From Brenneria nigrifluens DSM 30175 = ATCC 13028 (lineage in GTDB: Bacteria; Pseudomonadota; Gammaproteobacteria; Enterobacterales; Enterobacteriaceae), in assembly GCF_005484965.1 (NCBI RefSeq), contig NZ_CP034036.1, positions 2,480,001-2,544,000 on the forward strand: a DNA stretch of 64,000 nucleotides, in the 5' to 3' direction. This document shows positions 53,224 to 62,007 of this stretch, one piece after another. The notes below the pieces were generated by a model. The model saw nothing but the letters and a program-made list of their open reading frames with translations. It was not told the DNA's origin and searched no databases. Made by a program: the position numbers and the translations under genes. How positions within the stretch are numbered: position 1 is the stretch's first letter; every line of letters begins with the position of its first letter.

Positions 53224-54929
53224 GCCTCTTCCCCCTGTTTCACCATAGCCTGTTGTTGTATCTCACTGAGCAGCACGCCGGGCGCGATGCCGTTGCCGTC
53301 ATAACGCAGTTCGACGATCGCCGGACGCCGTTTCTGCGCGGCAAAGCGCAGCGCCTCACGGAACGCCGCCTCGAACGCGTCGGTATCCTCAACCACTATG
53401 CCCAGTCCGTCATAGGCTTCCGCCAGCCGGGCGAACGCCGGATTAGTAAAGCGTAGCGCCACTTCGCGGCCGGGGAAGTGATGCTCCTGATGGGCGCGGA
53501 TGGTGCCCCACATACCGTTGTTAAACACCAGCACCACCACGCCAAGCTGATATTGCAGCGCCACGCCCAGCTCCTGCATGTTCATCTGAAAACAGCCGTC
53601 GCCGGCAAAGCAGACCGCCGGACTGTCCGGGTTCTGCAGCTTGTAAGAGATGGCCGCCGGCAGCCCGTAGCCCATCGCGCCCACCGTCGGTGCCAGCGAA
53701 CTGCCCAGCCCGGCGAAGGGGACGTAACGGTGCGGGTACAGCGCATAGTTGCCGGCGCCGACGGTGATGCAGCCCTGACCGTCCAGCACCGCGCCGACGA
53801 TGTTCGCCACCCGGTCAAGACTCAGCGCCCCCGGCGACGGCAGCGGATTGAGGGTCGCCAGATAGGCGTCGCGGGCCTGAGCGCGCAGTTGCTTCCAGAC
53901 CGGCTCGGCCGCCGGAGACAGCCCTTGCAACGCGGCGGCAAAGGCGTTGACGCTGGCATTGATGGCCAGCGCCGGCCGGTAAACGTGCCCCAGTTCTTCA
54001 GGATCGGGATAAATATGAACCAGCGTCTGCCGCGGCGTCGGCGAGGCGATCCAGCTATAGCCTTCGCTGGTGGCTTCGCCGATGCGCGTACCGACGGCAA
54101 CGATCAGATCGCTGTCGCGCAGTTGCCGGCGCAGGGCGTCGTGCATGGCGTAACCCACATGGCCGACAAACTGATCGTCGCGCTGGTCGTAGCACTCCAG
54201 ACGCCGCCAGGCCACCCCGACCGGTAGATCAAAACGGCGGGCGAACTGCTGCAACTGCTGCTGCGCCTGCGCGCTCCAGCCGCTGCCGCCCACCAGCAGG
54301 AAAGGACGCCGCGCCTGTTTCAACCGCGCTTCCAGCTCCGCCATCTGCTCGGCGCCGGGATAGCTCTCCAGCCGCGGCCGGGCCGCCACGATGGCGGCGT
54401 CCGATTCCCCCCACAGCACGTCTTCCGGCAGCGCCAGCACCACCGGCCCCGGACGGCCGCTGGTGGCCACCGCCCAGGCGCGCGCCACATATTCAGGAAT
54501 GCGCTCGGTACGGTCGATCTGCGCCACCCATTTCGCCATCTGGCCGAACATGCGGCGGTAGTCGACCTCCTGAAACGCTTCGCGTTCGATAAAATCGTTC
54601 CCCACCTGTCCCACGAACAGGATCATCGGCGTTGAATCCTGATAGGCGGTATGCACGCCGATCGAGGCGTTGGTGGCGCCCGGCCCGCGCGTCACCATAC
54701 AAATACCCGGCTCGCCGGTCATTTTTCCATAGGCTTCCGCCATATAAGCCGCGCCGCCTTCCTGGCGGCAAACCACCGACTGGATGCCGTCGGTATGTTC
54801 GTTGAACGCGTCAATGCAGGGAAGAAAACTCTCGCCCGGCACCAGAAATATGCGTTTAGCGCCCTGTTCACGCAGTTGTTCCAACAGGATCTGACCGCCA
54901 TTACGGGAAACTTGAGAGGGGTTCTGCAT
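53220..54929 (-). CDS. Thiamine-diphosphate-dependent enzyme (acetolactate synthase/decarboxylase family)
   Basis: A 569-residue ThDP enzyme with the three usual domains: PYR (about 10-180, catalytic Glu57 in VVCRQEGGAAYM), central (about 200-330), and PP (about 375-550, GDGCFQMNMQELGVALQY and VFNNGMWG). No organellar or regulatory subunit gene is near, so it is not a normal biosynthetic acetolactate synthase. Likely a catabolic 2-oxo-acid decarboxylase or carboligase. It starts directly at the stop of the preceding lyase gene. Confidence 0.85.
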   Translation of the reverse strand: MQNPSQVSRNGGQILLEQLREQGAKRIFLVPGESFLPCIDAFNEHTDGIQSVVCRQEGGAAYMAEAYGKMTGEPGICMVTRGPGATNASIGVHTAYQDSTPMILFVGQVGNDFIEREAFQEVDYRRMFGQMAKWVAQIDRTERIPEYVARAWAVATSGRPGPVVLALPEDVLWGESDAAIVAARPRLESYPGAEQMAELEARLKQARRPFLLVGGSGWSAQAQQQLQQFARRFDLPVGVAWRRLECYDQRDDQFVGHVGYAMHDALRRQLRDSDLIVAVGTRIGEATSEGYSWIASPTPRQTLVHIYPDPEELGHVYRPALAINASVNAFAAALQGLSPAAEPVWKQLRAQARDAYLATLNPLPSPGALSLDRVANIVGAVLDGQGCITVGAGNYALYPHRYVPFAGLGSSLAPTVGAMGYGLPAAISYKLQNPDSPAVCFAGDGCFQMNMQELGVALQYQLGVVVLVFNNGMWGTIRAHQEHHFPGREVALRFTNPAFARLAEAYDGLGIVVEDTDAFEAAFREALRFAAQKRRPAIVELRYDGNGIAPGVLLSEIQQQAMVKQGEEA

Positions 54930-55676
54930 TTATTTACTCCAGGGTGTTAAATAATCTTTGTTATGGTCCGTACGGATATTCAGCGACTGCCAATAGCGCA
55001 CCTGTTCAGGCGCAATGGCGCAACGTGAGCGATAGCCTGCGCGCAGGGACTGTTCGCAATCATCGGCAAAGCCGTCTTCGCCGATATTTTTCGGCCAGGG
55101 GCCGTCGATCGCCTCCGCGCCGTGGCGCCGGCAGCGCTCGATAAACTGACGGCGCAGCGGCAATAAATGCGCCATGCGGCGCGGATCGTCGGCAATGCCC
55201 ATATCCAGCGATAAATCGCCGCTGCCCAACAGCGCGGCCCTGACCCGCCCGGTCGCCGTCAAAACCGCCTCAAGGCGCGCCAATCCCTCACGGCTTTCAA
55301 TGGTCGGCACGATGGCGCCGTCGGTTAAGCCGTGGCGCGTCATCAGTTCATCCAGTTCAATCAACTGCCGCGCGTCCTCAATCTGCGGCAGGAACACCGC
55401 GTCCGGCGCGGCGGCGGCAATCGCCGCCAGCTGCGTCTCTCCGCCCTGCGCCAGGCGATCCAGCCGGATGGCGCAGCCGATGGCGCGGCGGCGGCACATC
55501 TCCGCCGTCTCGGCAAACAGCCGGCAGGCCGCGTCTTTTTCGCCCGGCGGGGTAAACTCTTCCAGATCCACCACCAGCACGCCCGGCTGCGTATCAATGG
55601 CCTGCGCCAGCGTCGCCCTGTCGTGTCCGGCGACGAATAGCCAGCTTACCGCTTTGCTTCTCGCTTGTTGGTTCAT
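54930..55676 (-). CDS. HpcH/HpaI aldolase or citrate-lyase beta-like protein
   Basis: A 248-residue TIM-barrel protein of the HpcH/HpaI-CitE family: FVAGHDRATLAQAI at the start, LVVDLEEFTPPGEKDAACR for the metal/substrate loop, PTIESREGLARLE for the conserved glutamate, and LLGSGDLSLDMG. The usual arginine after the first strand and the Glu/Asp metal ligands look present. It would split or join a C-C bond of a 2-oxo or CoA-linked acid. It starts 3 bases after dctM ends. Confidence 0.82.
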   Translation of the reverse strand: MNQQARSKAVSWLFVAGHDRATLAQAIDTQPGVLVVDLEEFTPPGEKDAACRLFAETAEMCRRRAIGCAIRLDRLAQGGETQLAAIAAAAPDAVFLPQIEDARQLIELDELMTRHGLTDGAIVPTIESREGLARLEAVLTATGRVRAALLGSGDLSLDMGIADDPRRMAHLLPLRRQFIERCRRHGAEAIDGPWPKNIGEDGFADDCEQSLRAGYRSRCAIAPEQVRYWQSLNIRTDHNKDYLTPWSK

Positions 55677-55679
55677 CGG

Positions 55680-56963
55680 TTAGTCCATCCGCGAAGGGAG
55701 ATACAGCACCAGCTCGGGAATAAACACCAGCAGCAGCAATACCACCAGCATGGCAAACAGCATCACCAGCAGGGGCTTAAAGGTTTCGGTGACCGTGATG
55801 CCGGATACGCGGCAAGCGGCCATCAGATCGATGCCCAGCGGCGGGGTATTCGCGCCAATCGCCATATTGACGGTGAGCAGGATGCCGAAGTGAACCGGAT
55901 CGATGCCGTACTGCTGTAACAGAGGCATGACTATCGGCGTGACGATAATGATGATGGCGATGGTTTCCATAAAGGTTCCCAAAACCAGCAGCAAGCTCAT
56001 CAGCATCAGCAACACGGTATATTTGCTATCGGTGATATTGCCGATTAGCGAGGCTATCGCCTGGGGAACCTGTTCATAGCTCAGTCCCCAGCCAAACAAC
56101 CCCGCCGCGGCGATGATGGTTAAAATCGCGGCGCTGATTTCCGCCGTTTCCCGCAGCGAAAGCCAGATTTCCCGCCATGAAATACAGCGGTAAAAGAAAA
56201 CCCCCAGCACCAGGGCATAGGCAATGGCGGATATCGCCGCCTCGGTGGCGGTGAATACCCCCATGCGGATACCGCCGATGATCAGTACCGGCACCATCAG
56301 GGCCGGCAGCGCATCGAGCCAGGCGCGGATTTTTTCCCTGCCGGAGTAGCGGCGGCCGCCGGCCCAGTTATGTTTGCGCGACAGATAGAGCGCGGCGACG
56401 ACCAGCGCGGCGGCCAGCATCAGACCGGGGATCACCCCGCCCATAAACAGTTTGCCGATGGAGGTATTGGAAGTGGTGCCGTAGACGATCATCACGATAC
56501 TGGGCGGCAACACCGTGGCAATAGAGCTTGACGTGCCGATCAGCGCGCTGCTGAAGCCCGGCGCGTAGCCTTCTTTGCGCATCGCGGGCAGCAACATGCC
56601 GCCAACCGCCACCACGTCGGCGACGCCCGACCCGGACAGCGAACCGAACAGCATGCAGGCCAATACCGCGACCACAGCCAGACCGCCGCGAATATCGCCG
56701 ACGCTGGCCATGCACAATTTAACGATACGGGTCGTCAACCCGGCATGGTTCATTAGCTGCGCCGCCAGAATAAACATCGGGATGGCCAGCAACGTGAAGC
56801 TCTGCATACCCGCCACATACTGCTGAGCCGCCACCATCAACGGCGCGCCGTCGAAGATCAGCAGGTAGCTCATCGCCGCCACCAGTAATCCGAAGGCGAC
56901 CGGCATATCCAGCAGCAACATCAGGGCGAACATGCCAATCAATACCCAGGCGCCATCACTCAT
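55680..56963 (-). CDS. dctM: TRAP transporter large permease DctM
   Basis: A 427-residue DctM subunit with 12 or more spans, the ion-driven transport unit of a TRAP importer. LLAIPMFILAAQLMNHAGLT, PSIVMIVYG and ANTPPLGIDL are family motifs. It overlaps dctQ by eight bases. TRAP systems couple sodium to uptake of organic acids. Confidence 0.92.
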   Translation of the reverse strand: MSDGAWVLIGMFALMLLLDMPVAFGLLVAAMSYLLIFDGAPLMVAAQQYVAGMQSFTLLAIPMFILAAQLMNHAGLTTRIVKLCMASVGDIRGGLAVVAVLACMLFGSLSGSGVADVVAVGGMLLPAMRKEGYAPGFSSALIGTSSSIATVLPPSIVMIVYGTTSNTSIGKLFMGGVIPGLMLAAALVVAALYLSRKHNWAGGRRYSGREKIRAWLDALPALMVPVLIIGGIRMGVFTATEAAISAIAYALVLGVFFYRCISWREIWLSLRETAEISAAILTIIAAAGLFGWGLSYEQVPQAIASLIGNITDSKYTVLLMLMSLLLVLGTFMETIAIIIIVTPIVMPLLQQYGIDPVHFGILLTVNMAIGANTPPLGIDLMAACRVSGITVTETFKPLLVMLFAMLVVLLLLVFIPELVLYLPSRMD

Positions 56964-57417
56964 GACGCCCCCTTGTTCTGAAAAGCTGGCCGAGATTAAT
57001 CAGCACGACGGCAAGGCAACTCAGCGGTACGCTGCCATACACCACCCCGACCGGCCATTGCAGCGCGGTGGTTTTTTGCTCCATCGTCAGCACGGTTAAA
57101 TCCCAGCCGGCTTTCGCCAGCAGCAGCATGAATACCACCAGCACAACCTGCATAAGCTGGTGAACGGCGTGCTGCCGATTGCGGTTACGCAGCCACAGCC
57201 CCAGCAGCCCCGCATTGAGATGACTGCGGCGCTGGCTGCAATAGGCCATCCCCAGCATGGTGGCCCACACCAGTACGATTTCCGGCAGTTCCTCCGCCCA
57301 TTGCGGCGTGCTGCCCCAGAACCAACGCATGCAGATCGCCCAGCCCATCAATATTGCCAGCGACGCGATGCCGATGGCCGCGACAACGATAAACAAGCTT
57401 GAGATACGGTTGATCAT
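56956..57417 (-). CDS. dctQ: TRAP transporter small permease DctQ
   Basis: A 153-residue subunit with four spans, and WAEELPEIVLVWATMLG, the most conserved DctQ segment. The start at 57417 (MINRISSLF) follows GGGAGGGGTG; the upstream ATG at 57459 lies inside dctP. It is 13 bases after the dctP stop. Confidence 0.9.
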   Translation of the reverse strand: MINRISSLFIVVAAIGIASLAILMGWAICMRWFWGSTPQWAEELPEIVLVWATMLGMAYCSQRRSHLNAGLLGLWLRNRNRQHAVHQLMQVVLVVFMLLLAKAGWDLTVLTMEQKTTALQWPVGVVYGSVPLSCLAVVLINLGQLFRTRGRHE

Positions 57418-57430
57418 CACCCCTCCCGCA

Positions 57431-58405
57431 TCACTGCGCGCTGTAACGTTTGACTTCATCGATCAATTCCGGCCCGAATACCTGTTGATAGGTTTGCCAG
57501 ACGCTCTGTACGCGCGCGGCGAAAGGTTTGGGATCAACCTCATTAATCTGCATGCCTTTCTCTTGCAGTTTGCCGATCAGATCCTTGTCGTCCTGCCGGG
57601 TCATCCGCCGCTGCTCATCGCGCCACTTATCGGCCAGCGCCTGCAACGTGGCCTGATCCTGCGGAGAAATCCGTTTCCAACTGGATTCAGACATCACCAA
57701 ACAGGCGGGCGCCCACACATGGCCGGTCAGGGAAAGGTATTTCTGCACTTCAAACAGTGATGAGGAATCGATAATGGAGAGCGGGTTTTCCTGTGCGTCG
57801 AACACCCGCTGTTGCAATGCTGAGTAAAGCTCGCCAAACGCCAGCGGGGCGGGGCTGGCGCCCAGCGCGGTAAAACTGTCCAGACGCATCTTATCCGGCG
57901 TGACGCGAATCTTCAGGCCCGCCAAATCGTCAGGACCCGCGATCGGAGCACGGTTATTGGTGACGTGGCGATAACCGTTTTCCCACCAGGACAGGATTTT
58001 TAAACGGTATTTTTCAGCCAGCGTTTCCAGTTTATTGCCTAATTCGCCATCATAGGCCGCATAGGCCGCCTGACGATTCGGCCAGGAATAAGGCAGTTCG
58101 ACAATGCCGAATTTGGCATCAATAGGCTGAAGCGAACCACAGCCAATTATTCCGGCTTGCAGACTGCCTATTTGTAAACCTTCGACCAGGTTTTTTTCAT
58201 TTCCTAATTGCCCGTTAGGAAAAAGTTTTATGCTTACCCGGCCGTCGGTTTGCTTTTGCACATCGTCGGCAAAACCGGAAGCGGCGATATTCCAGTTATG
58301 GCTGGTCGGTAAAACATGTCCCAGTTTTAATTCAATGGCATTGGCATGCCACGAAAATAATAATGCGGATGCAATTAACGCGGCTACTTTATGATTACTT
58401 TTCAT
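57431..58405 (-). CDS. dctP: TRAP transporter solute-binding protein DctP
   Basis: A 324-residue periplasmic protein: signal peptide ending HANA at about residue 23, then IELKLGHVLPTSHNWNIAAS. The conserved arginine that holds the ligand carboxylate is in LAGLKIRVTPD (about residue 168), so the ligand is probably a carboxylic acid. First gene of the operon, behind a sigma-54-type promoter. Confidence 0.9.
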   Translation of the reverse strand: MKSNHKVAALIASALLFSWHANAIELKLGHVLPTSHNWNIAASGFADDVQKQTDGRVSIKLFPNGQLGNEKNLVEGLQIGSLQAGIIGCGSLQPIDAKFGIVELPYSWPNRQAAYAAYDGELGNKLETLAEKYRLKILSWWENGYRHVTNNRAPIAGPDDLAGLKIRVTPDKMRLDSFTALGASPAPLAFGELYSALQQRVFDAQENPLSIIDSSSLFEVQKYLSLTGHVWAPACLVMSESSWKRISPQDQATLQALADKWRDEQRRMTRQDDKDLIGKLQEKGMQINEVDPKPFAARVQSVWQTYQQVFGPELIDEVKRYSAQ

Positions 58406-58568
58406 ATCACCCCCGGTATCAATTTATTTTTAATTCATTGACAGAGTCTTCCCGCAAGGAAAATTAGTCAATTTTAACGATTTAATAGCGCGTATAATTC
58501 CCATTTATATAAAAACAAGGTTAATTTCCCCATTGCAATGCATTAATTCAACACCCCCCCCAATAATG

Positions 58569-58584
58569 TGCAACGATTGCACCA
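58569..58584 (-). promoter_or_regulatory. Sigma-54 (RpoN) promoter of the TRAP catabolic operon
   Basis: On the minus strand TGGTGCAATCGTTGCA fits the -24/-12 consensus TGGYRYRNNNNTTGCW at every fixed position, with GG and GC exactly spaced. It lies about 165 bases before dctP. A run of eight C (58554-58561), read as G in the transcript, lies where transcription should start. The rest of the 357-base gap 58406-58762 holds the NtrC-like site and no gene. Confidence 0.7.
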
Positions 58585-58621
58585 ATAAATATCTTTGCGA
58601 TAAGTTAATTGAATATTTTAT

Positions 58622-58638
58622 TGCACCATAATAGAACA
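58622..58638 (-). promoter_or_regulatory. NtrC-like enhancer site
   Basis: On the minus strand TGTTCTATTATGGTGCA has one perfect half of the NtrC site (TGCACC-N5-GGTGCA) and a poor other half. It lies about 38 bases upstream of the -24 element. Weak on its own, supportive next to the sigma-54 promoter. Confidence 0.45.
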
Positions 58639-58762
58639 ACCCGTTTTGGATATTAGCCAGGCTAATTAGAATAGAGAAAAAAATGTTTACTCCGGAGAGT
58701 AAACACGGACGCGTATTTCTTTTTTTACTTACTGCGGATAGACGAGTTGCGGGACAAAATGA

Positions 58763-59983
58763 TTACGCCGCGCGCAGCAGCACGGCATTAAGCAGGACAT
58801 CACACCCTTTGGTCACATCATCCGGTAATGCGGCTTCGCTCTCGTTATGGCTGATGCCGCCGACGCAGGGAATGAAAATCATGGTGGTCGGGCAATGTTT
58901 GGCGATATTGATCGCATCATGTCCGGCGCCGCTGATAATCTCGCGCCAGGCGTAGCCCAACTCCTGCACCGCGCTACGCACGGTAGCGACGCACCGATCG
59001 TCAAAATGCGTGGCGGGGCTTAGCCAGTGCCGTTCAATATGGAGCGTCAATCCCCGTGCCGCGGCAATATCGGTTAACTGCCGGCGCACGCTGGTTTCCA
59101 TCGCCGCCAGACCTCGATCGTCGGGATTGCGCAAATCCAGAGTAAATTTCACCCGGCTGGGAATGGTATTACGCGACGATCCAGGGATCTCCACCTGGCC
59201 GATGGTGAACAGCCCGCCAGGAAAGTCTTTGCTCAGCGACGACTCCAGCGACATCAGCATTTCCCCCACGCCGAACAGCGGGTCAAACCGGGATTTCATC
59301 GGCGTGGTGCCGGCATGGGCGGAAACGCCGACCACATCGATATCCAACCAGCAGATCCCCTGTCCGCCGGTCACCACGCCGATGGGAATGCCCTCCTCTT
59401 CCAGCACCGGTCCCTGTTCGATATGCGCCTCGTAGTAGGCATCGAACGGGCGGGCCAACGCCGTATTCCCGGCATGGCCGATATCGGCGAGCGACTGACG
59501 AATGCTGACCCCGTCGCGGTCGGCGATATCCAACGCTTTTTCCAGCGCCAGCGCCCCGGTAAACACCGCCGACCCCAGCATCGCCGGCGTAAATCTCGCC
59601 CCTTCTTCGTTGGTCCAGACGGCAATCTCCAGCGGCTGTTCGGTGATAATCTGCTTGTCGTTCAGGGTTCGAATCACCTCCAGCCCCGCCAGTACGCCGT
59701 AAATCCCGTCAAACCGGCCGCCCTTGGGTTGCGTGTCCAGATGGCTGCCCATCACTATCGGATTGACCTGCGGATTTTTCCCTTCGCGCCGGGCAAAAAG
59801 ATTGCCGATGGGGTCAAAATAAATACTCATGCCGGCATCGCGGCACCATTGAATAAATAATTTCCGCCCCAGCTTATCTTCTTTCGTCAACGCCAGACGC
59901 GTATTCCCGCCCGCGTCCGTCGCGCCGATTTTCGCCATCTCCATCAGGCTGTTCCACAGACGCTCGCCATTCGCTTGCAACAT
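58763..59983 (-). CDS. M20-family Zn-dependent amidohydrolase (carbamoyl-amino-acid hydrolase/allantoate type)
   Basis: A 406-residue hydrolase. Metal motifs: MGSHLDTQPKGGRFDGIYGV, then WTNEEGARFTPAMLGS for the catalytic and bridging residues, and a late His in SGAGHDAINIA and GISHNESE. Relatives split N-carbamoyl-L-amino acids, allantoate or ureidoglycine. The start at 59983 follows AAGGAGCCGGGA rather than the ATG at 60016. Its promoter is probably at 60061-60090. It is upstream of dctP but separated by the sigma-54 promoter, so it may be a separate unit. Confidence 0.85.
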   Translation of the reverse strand: MLQANGERLWNSLMEMAKIGATDAGGNTRLALTKEDKLGRKLFIQWCRDAGMSIYFDPIGNLFARREGKNPQVNPIVMGSHLDTQPKGGRFDGIYGVLAGLEVIRTLNDKQIITEQPLEIAVWTNEEGARFTPAMLGSAVFTGALALEKALDIADRDGVSIRQSLADIGHAGNTALARPFDAYYEAHIEQGPVLEEEGIPIGVVTGGQGICWLDIDVVGVSAHAGTTPMKSRFDPLFGVGEMLMSLESSLSKDFPGGLFTIGQVEIPGSSRNTIPSRVKFTLDLRNPDDRGLAAMETSVRRQLTDIAAARGLTLHIERHWLSPATHFDDRCVATVRSAVQELGYAWREIISGAGHDAINIAKHCPTTMIFIPCVGGISHNESEAALPDDVTKGCDVLLNAVLLRAA

Positions 59984-60060
59984 TCCCGGCTCCTTAACCC
60001 CGTTATTATTCATCAATATTATTTTTCAATAATAAAAAATATTCGCCATTTACTTTTTAT

Positions 60061-60090
60061 TTTATCTCTTTCTGACGCTGCCGGTGTCAA
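60061..60090 (-). promoter_or_regulatory. Candidate sigma-70 promoter of the amidohydrolase gene
   Basis: On the minus strand TTGACA, 18 bases, GATAAA, about 78 bases before the amidohydrolase start. Confidence 0.45.
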
Positions 60091-60237
60091 TCAATTATTT
60101 TTAATAGCCGACATTAATATTATTAATAGCCTTATTTCATAAATACTCCCTATAGAAAACCGCGTATTTAAATAACTGTTCAGAATAGTAGTGAAATACT
60201 GATATCAGCATTAAACTCAACAAGCAATGCTAACCGT

Positions 60238-61173
60238 TTAAGTATCACTCTGATTAACCTCTTTTTTATCAAGAAAAATTTCGGCAATCATACATCTGGC
60301 GCCGCCGCCGCCCAATGTTTCAATGATGCCTATCGGGGCGCGGACGATTTTGGCGTAATCGGCGAGCAACGCTTTTTGCTCCGCCGAAAACGCATCCCAT
60401 GCCTGGGTAGACATGGCGAAAACCGGAACACCCCCGACGGATTTCAGCTCAAGCATATTCGCGCAGAACGATTTCATCTGCTCATGCGTAATCGCGATAA
60501 TCGTCTTACCCGACGCCGTTAAAGACGCTTTGACCTGTTGCGCTTCATGGTTATCCGTTATGGCATCCAGACAGACGACCGCATATTTCTTACCGACGCT
60601 CATCATCACATTGGTATGATAAATAGGCTGATTGCACTGATCGTAAGCATGAAACCAAACCGCTTGATATCCGGTTATTTTTTGCAGTTCAGCCATCACT
60701 TCGGGGGAGCTGCGGGAGGAATGGCAAACGTAGGCAATCCGCTTTTCATGATCGCAAACCAAAGACCCGGTTCCTTCCAGGAATTTATTCTGTTTTTCAA
60801 AATGCGAAATATCATAAAACTGCTTTACGTCGAAACGCCCGGCAAGGTTATCGATGATATCCTTGCGGCGTTCTCTGCGGCGGTTTTCCGCCTCCATCGG
60901 GTAGATAATCACCCGGCCCTGACTATCCAGGGTGATCCAGTTATTCGGGAAAATGGAATCGGGCGTGTCATTGGCTTCATCATCTTCAAAAACAATCACG
61001 TTCACGCCGACCGCTTTTAATTCATCCACATAGCTATCGAATGCGGCAAGCGCCCGCTGCTGGATATTGTCTGAAACATAATCGGTTTTTTGAAAATAAT
61101 TGCTCAGGGCGGTCTCTTCATTCACTTTAAATAAAGAAGGACGCACCATAAAAACAGTATCTGTGGTTTGCAT
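60238..61173 (-). CDS. ctlX: Citrulline utilisation hydrolase CtlX (amidinotransferase/arginine deiminase fold)
   Basis: A 311-residue protein of the guanidino-modifying superfamily: FMVRPSLFKVN and DSIFPNNWITLD near the start, the catalytic His in FHAYDQ...IYHTNVMM, and the nucleophilic Cys near the C-terminus in GGGGARCMIAEIF. CtlX is tied to citrulline or ornithine-related use in various bacteria. It is 28 bases downstream of hisP, so it probably shares the transport operon. Confidence 0.85.
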   Translation of the reverse strand: MQTTDTVFMVRPSLFKVNEETALSNYFQKTDYVSDNIQQRALAAFDSYVDELKAVGVNVIVFEDDEANDTPDSIFPNNWITLDSQGRVIIYPMEAENRRRERRKDIIDNLAGRFDVKQFYDISHFEKQNKFLEGTGSLVCDHEKRIAYVCHSSRSSPEVMAELQKITGYQAVWFHAYDQCNQPIYHTNVMMSVGKKYAVVCLDAITDNHEAQQVKASLTASGKTIIAITHEQMKSFCANMLELKSVGGVPVFAMSTQAWDAFSAEQKALLADYAKIVRAPIGIIETLGGGGARCMIAEIFLDKKEVNQSDT

Positions 61174-61201
61174 TTTTCACCTGAAAAAAACACGTATAAA
61201 T

Positions 61202-61975
61202 TTATTTCAACGAGCCTGAAAGAAACTGTTGCAGACGCGGGCTTTTCGGATTGCCGAACACCTCTGCCGGGGAGCCCTCCTCTTCGATCCGTCCCTGATG
61301 CAGGAAAACCACATGGCTGGAGACGTGCCGGGCGAATTCCATCTCGTGTGTGACCACCACCATGGTTTTTCCCTCTTCCGCCAATTGCTGCATGATCCGT
61401 AACACTTCGCCCACCAGCTCAGGATCGAGCGCCGACGTCGGCTCATCGAACAACAGCACTTCCGGCTCCATCGCCAGCGCGCGCGCAATCGAGACGCGCT
61501 GCTGCTGGCCGCCGGACAGATTGACCGGATATTTAGCCTGCTGGCGCGCGTCTATGCCCACTTTGGATAGATAGCGAACCGCACGCTCCCGCGCCTCCGT
61601 CTTGCTAATCCCCAGCACCTGAATCGGCGCTTCCATCACATTTTCCAGCACCGTCATATGGCTCCACAGATTGAAGTGCTGGAACACCATCGTCAGACGC
61701 GTGCGCAACAGTTGCAGCTGTTTTTTATCGAACACTTTTAGTTGGCCGTCTTTATCGCGAACCAGCCGTATTTCCTCATCATTGACCCAGATCGTGCCTT
61801 CGCTCGGTTTCTCCAGAAAGTTGATGCAACGCAGAAAGGTGCTTTTCCCCGAACCGGAAGAACCGATAATAGAGATAACGTCGCCCGCTTTTGCCGATAG
61901 CGAAACCCCTTTCAGGACTTCATGTTCGCCATAATGTTTGTGCAGTTCGGTAACCACTAATTTTTTGTCTGACAT
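61202..61975 (-). CDS. hisP: Histidine/lysine/arginine/ornithine ABC transporter, ATPase HisP
   Basis: A 257-residue ATPase nearly identical in pattern to E. coli HisP: Walker A GSSGSGKST, FQHFNLWSHMTVLENVMEAP, signature LSGGQQQR, Walker B LLFDEPTSALD. It follows hisM by 32 bases. The partner binding protein HisJ is not in the window. Confidence 0.93.
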   Translation of the reverse strand: MSDKKLVVTELHKHYGEHEVLKGVSLSAKAGDVISIIGSSGSGKSTFLRCINFLEKPSEGTIWVNDEEIRLVRDKDGQLKVFDKKQLQLLRTRLTMVFQHFNLWSHMTVLENVMEAPIQVLGISKTEARERAVRYLSKVGIDARQQAKYPVNLSGGQQQRVSIARALAMEPEVLLFDEPTSALDPELVGEVLRIMQQLAEEGKTMVVVTHEMEFARHVSSHVVFLHQGRIEEEGSPAEVFGNPKSPRLQQFLSGSLK

Positions 61976-62007
61976 AGTTGATTCTCATGTTAATGCGATA
62001 CAGGTGA

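Noticed and set aside
53220..54929. Biosynthetic acetolactate synthase (ilvB/ilvI)
   Set aside because: No small regulatory subunit gene, and it is embedded in a catabolic operon between a lyase and an aldehyde dehydrogenase.
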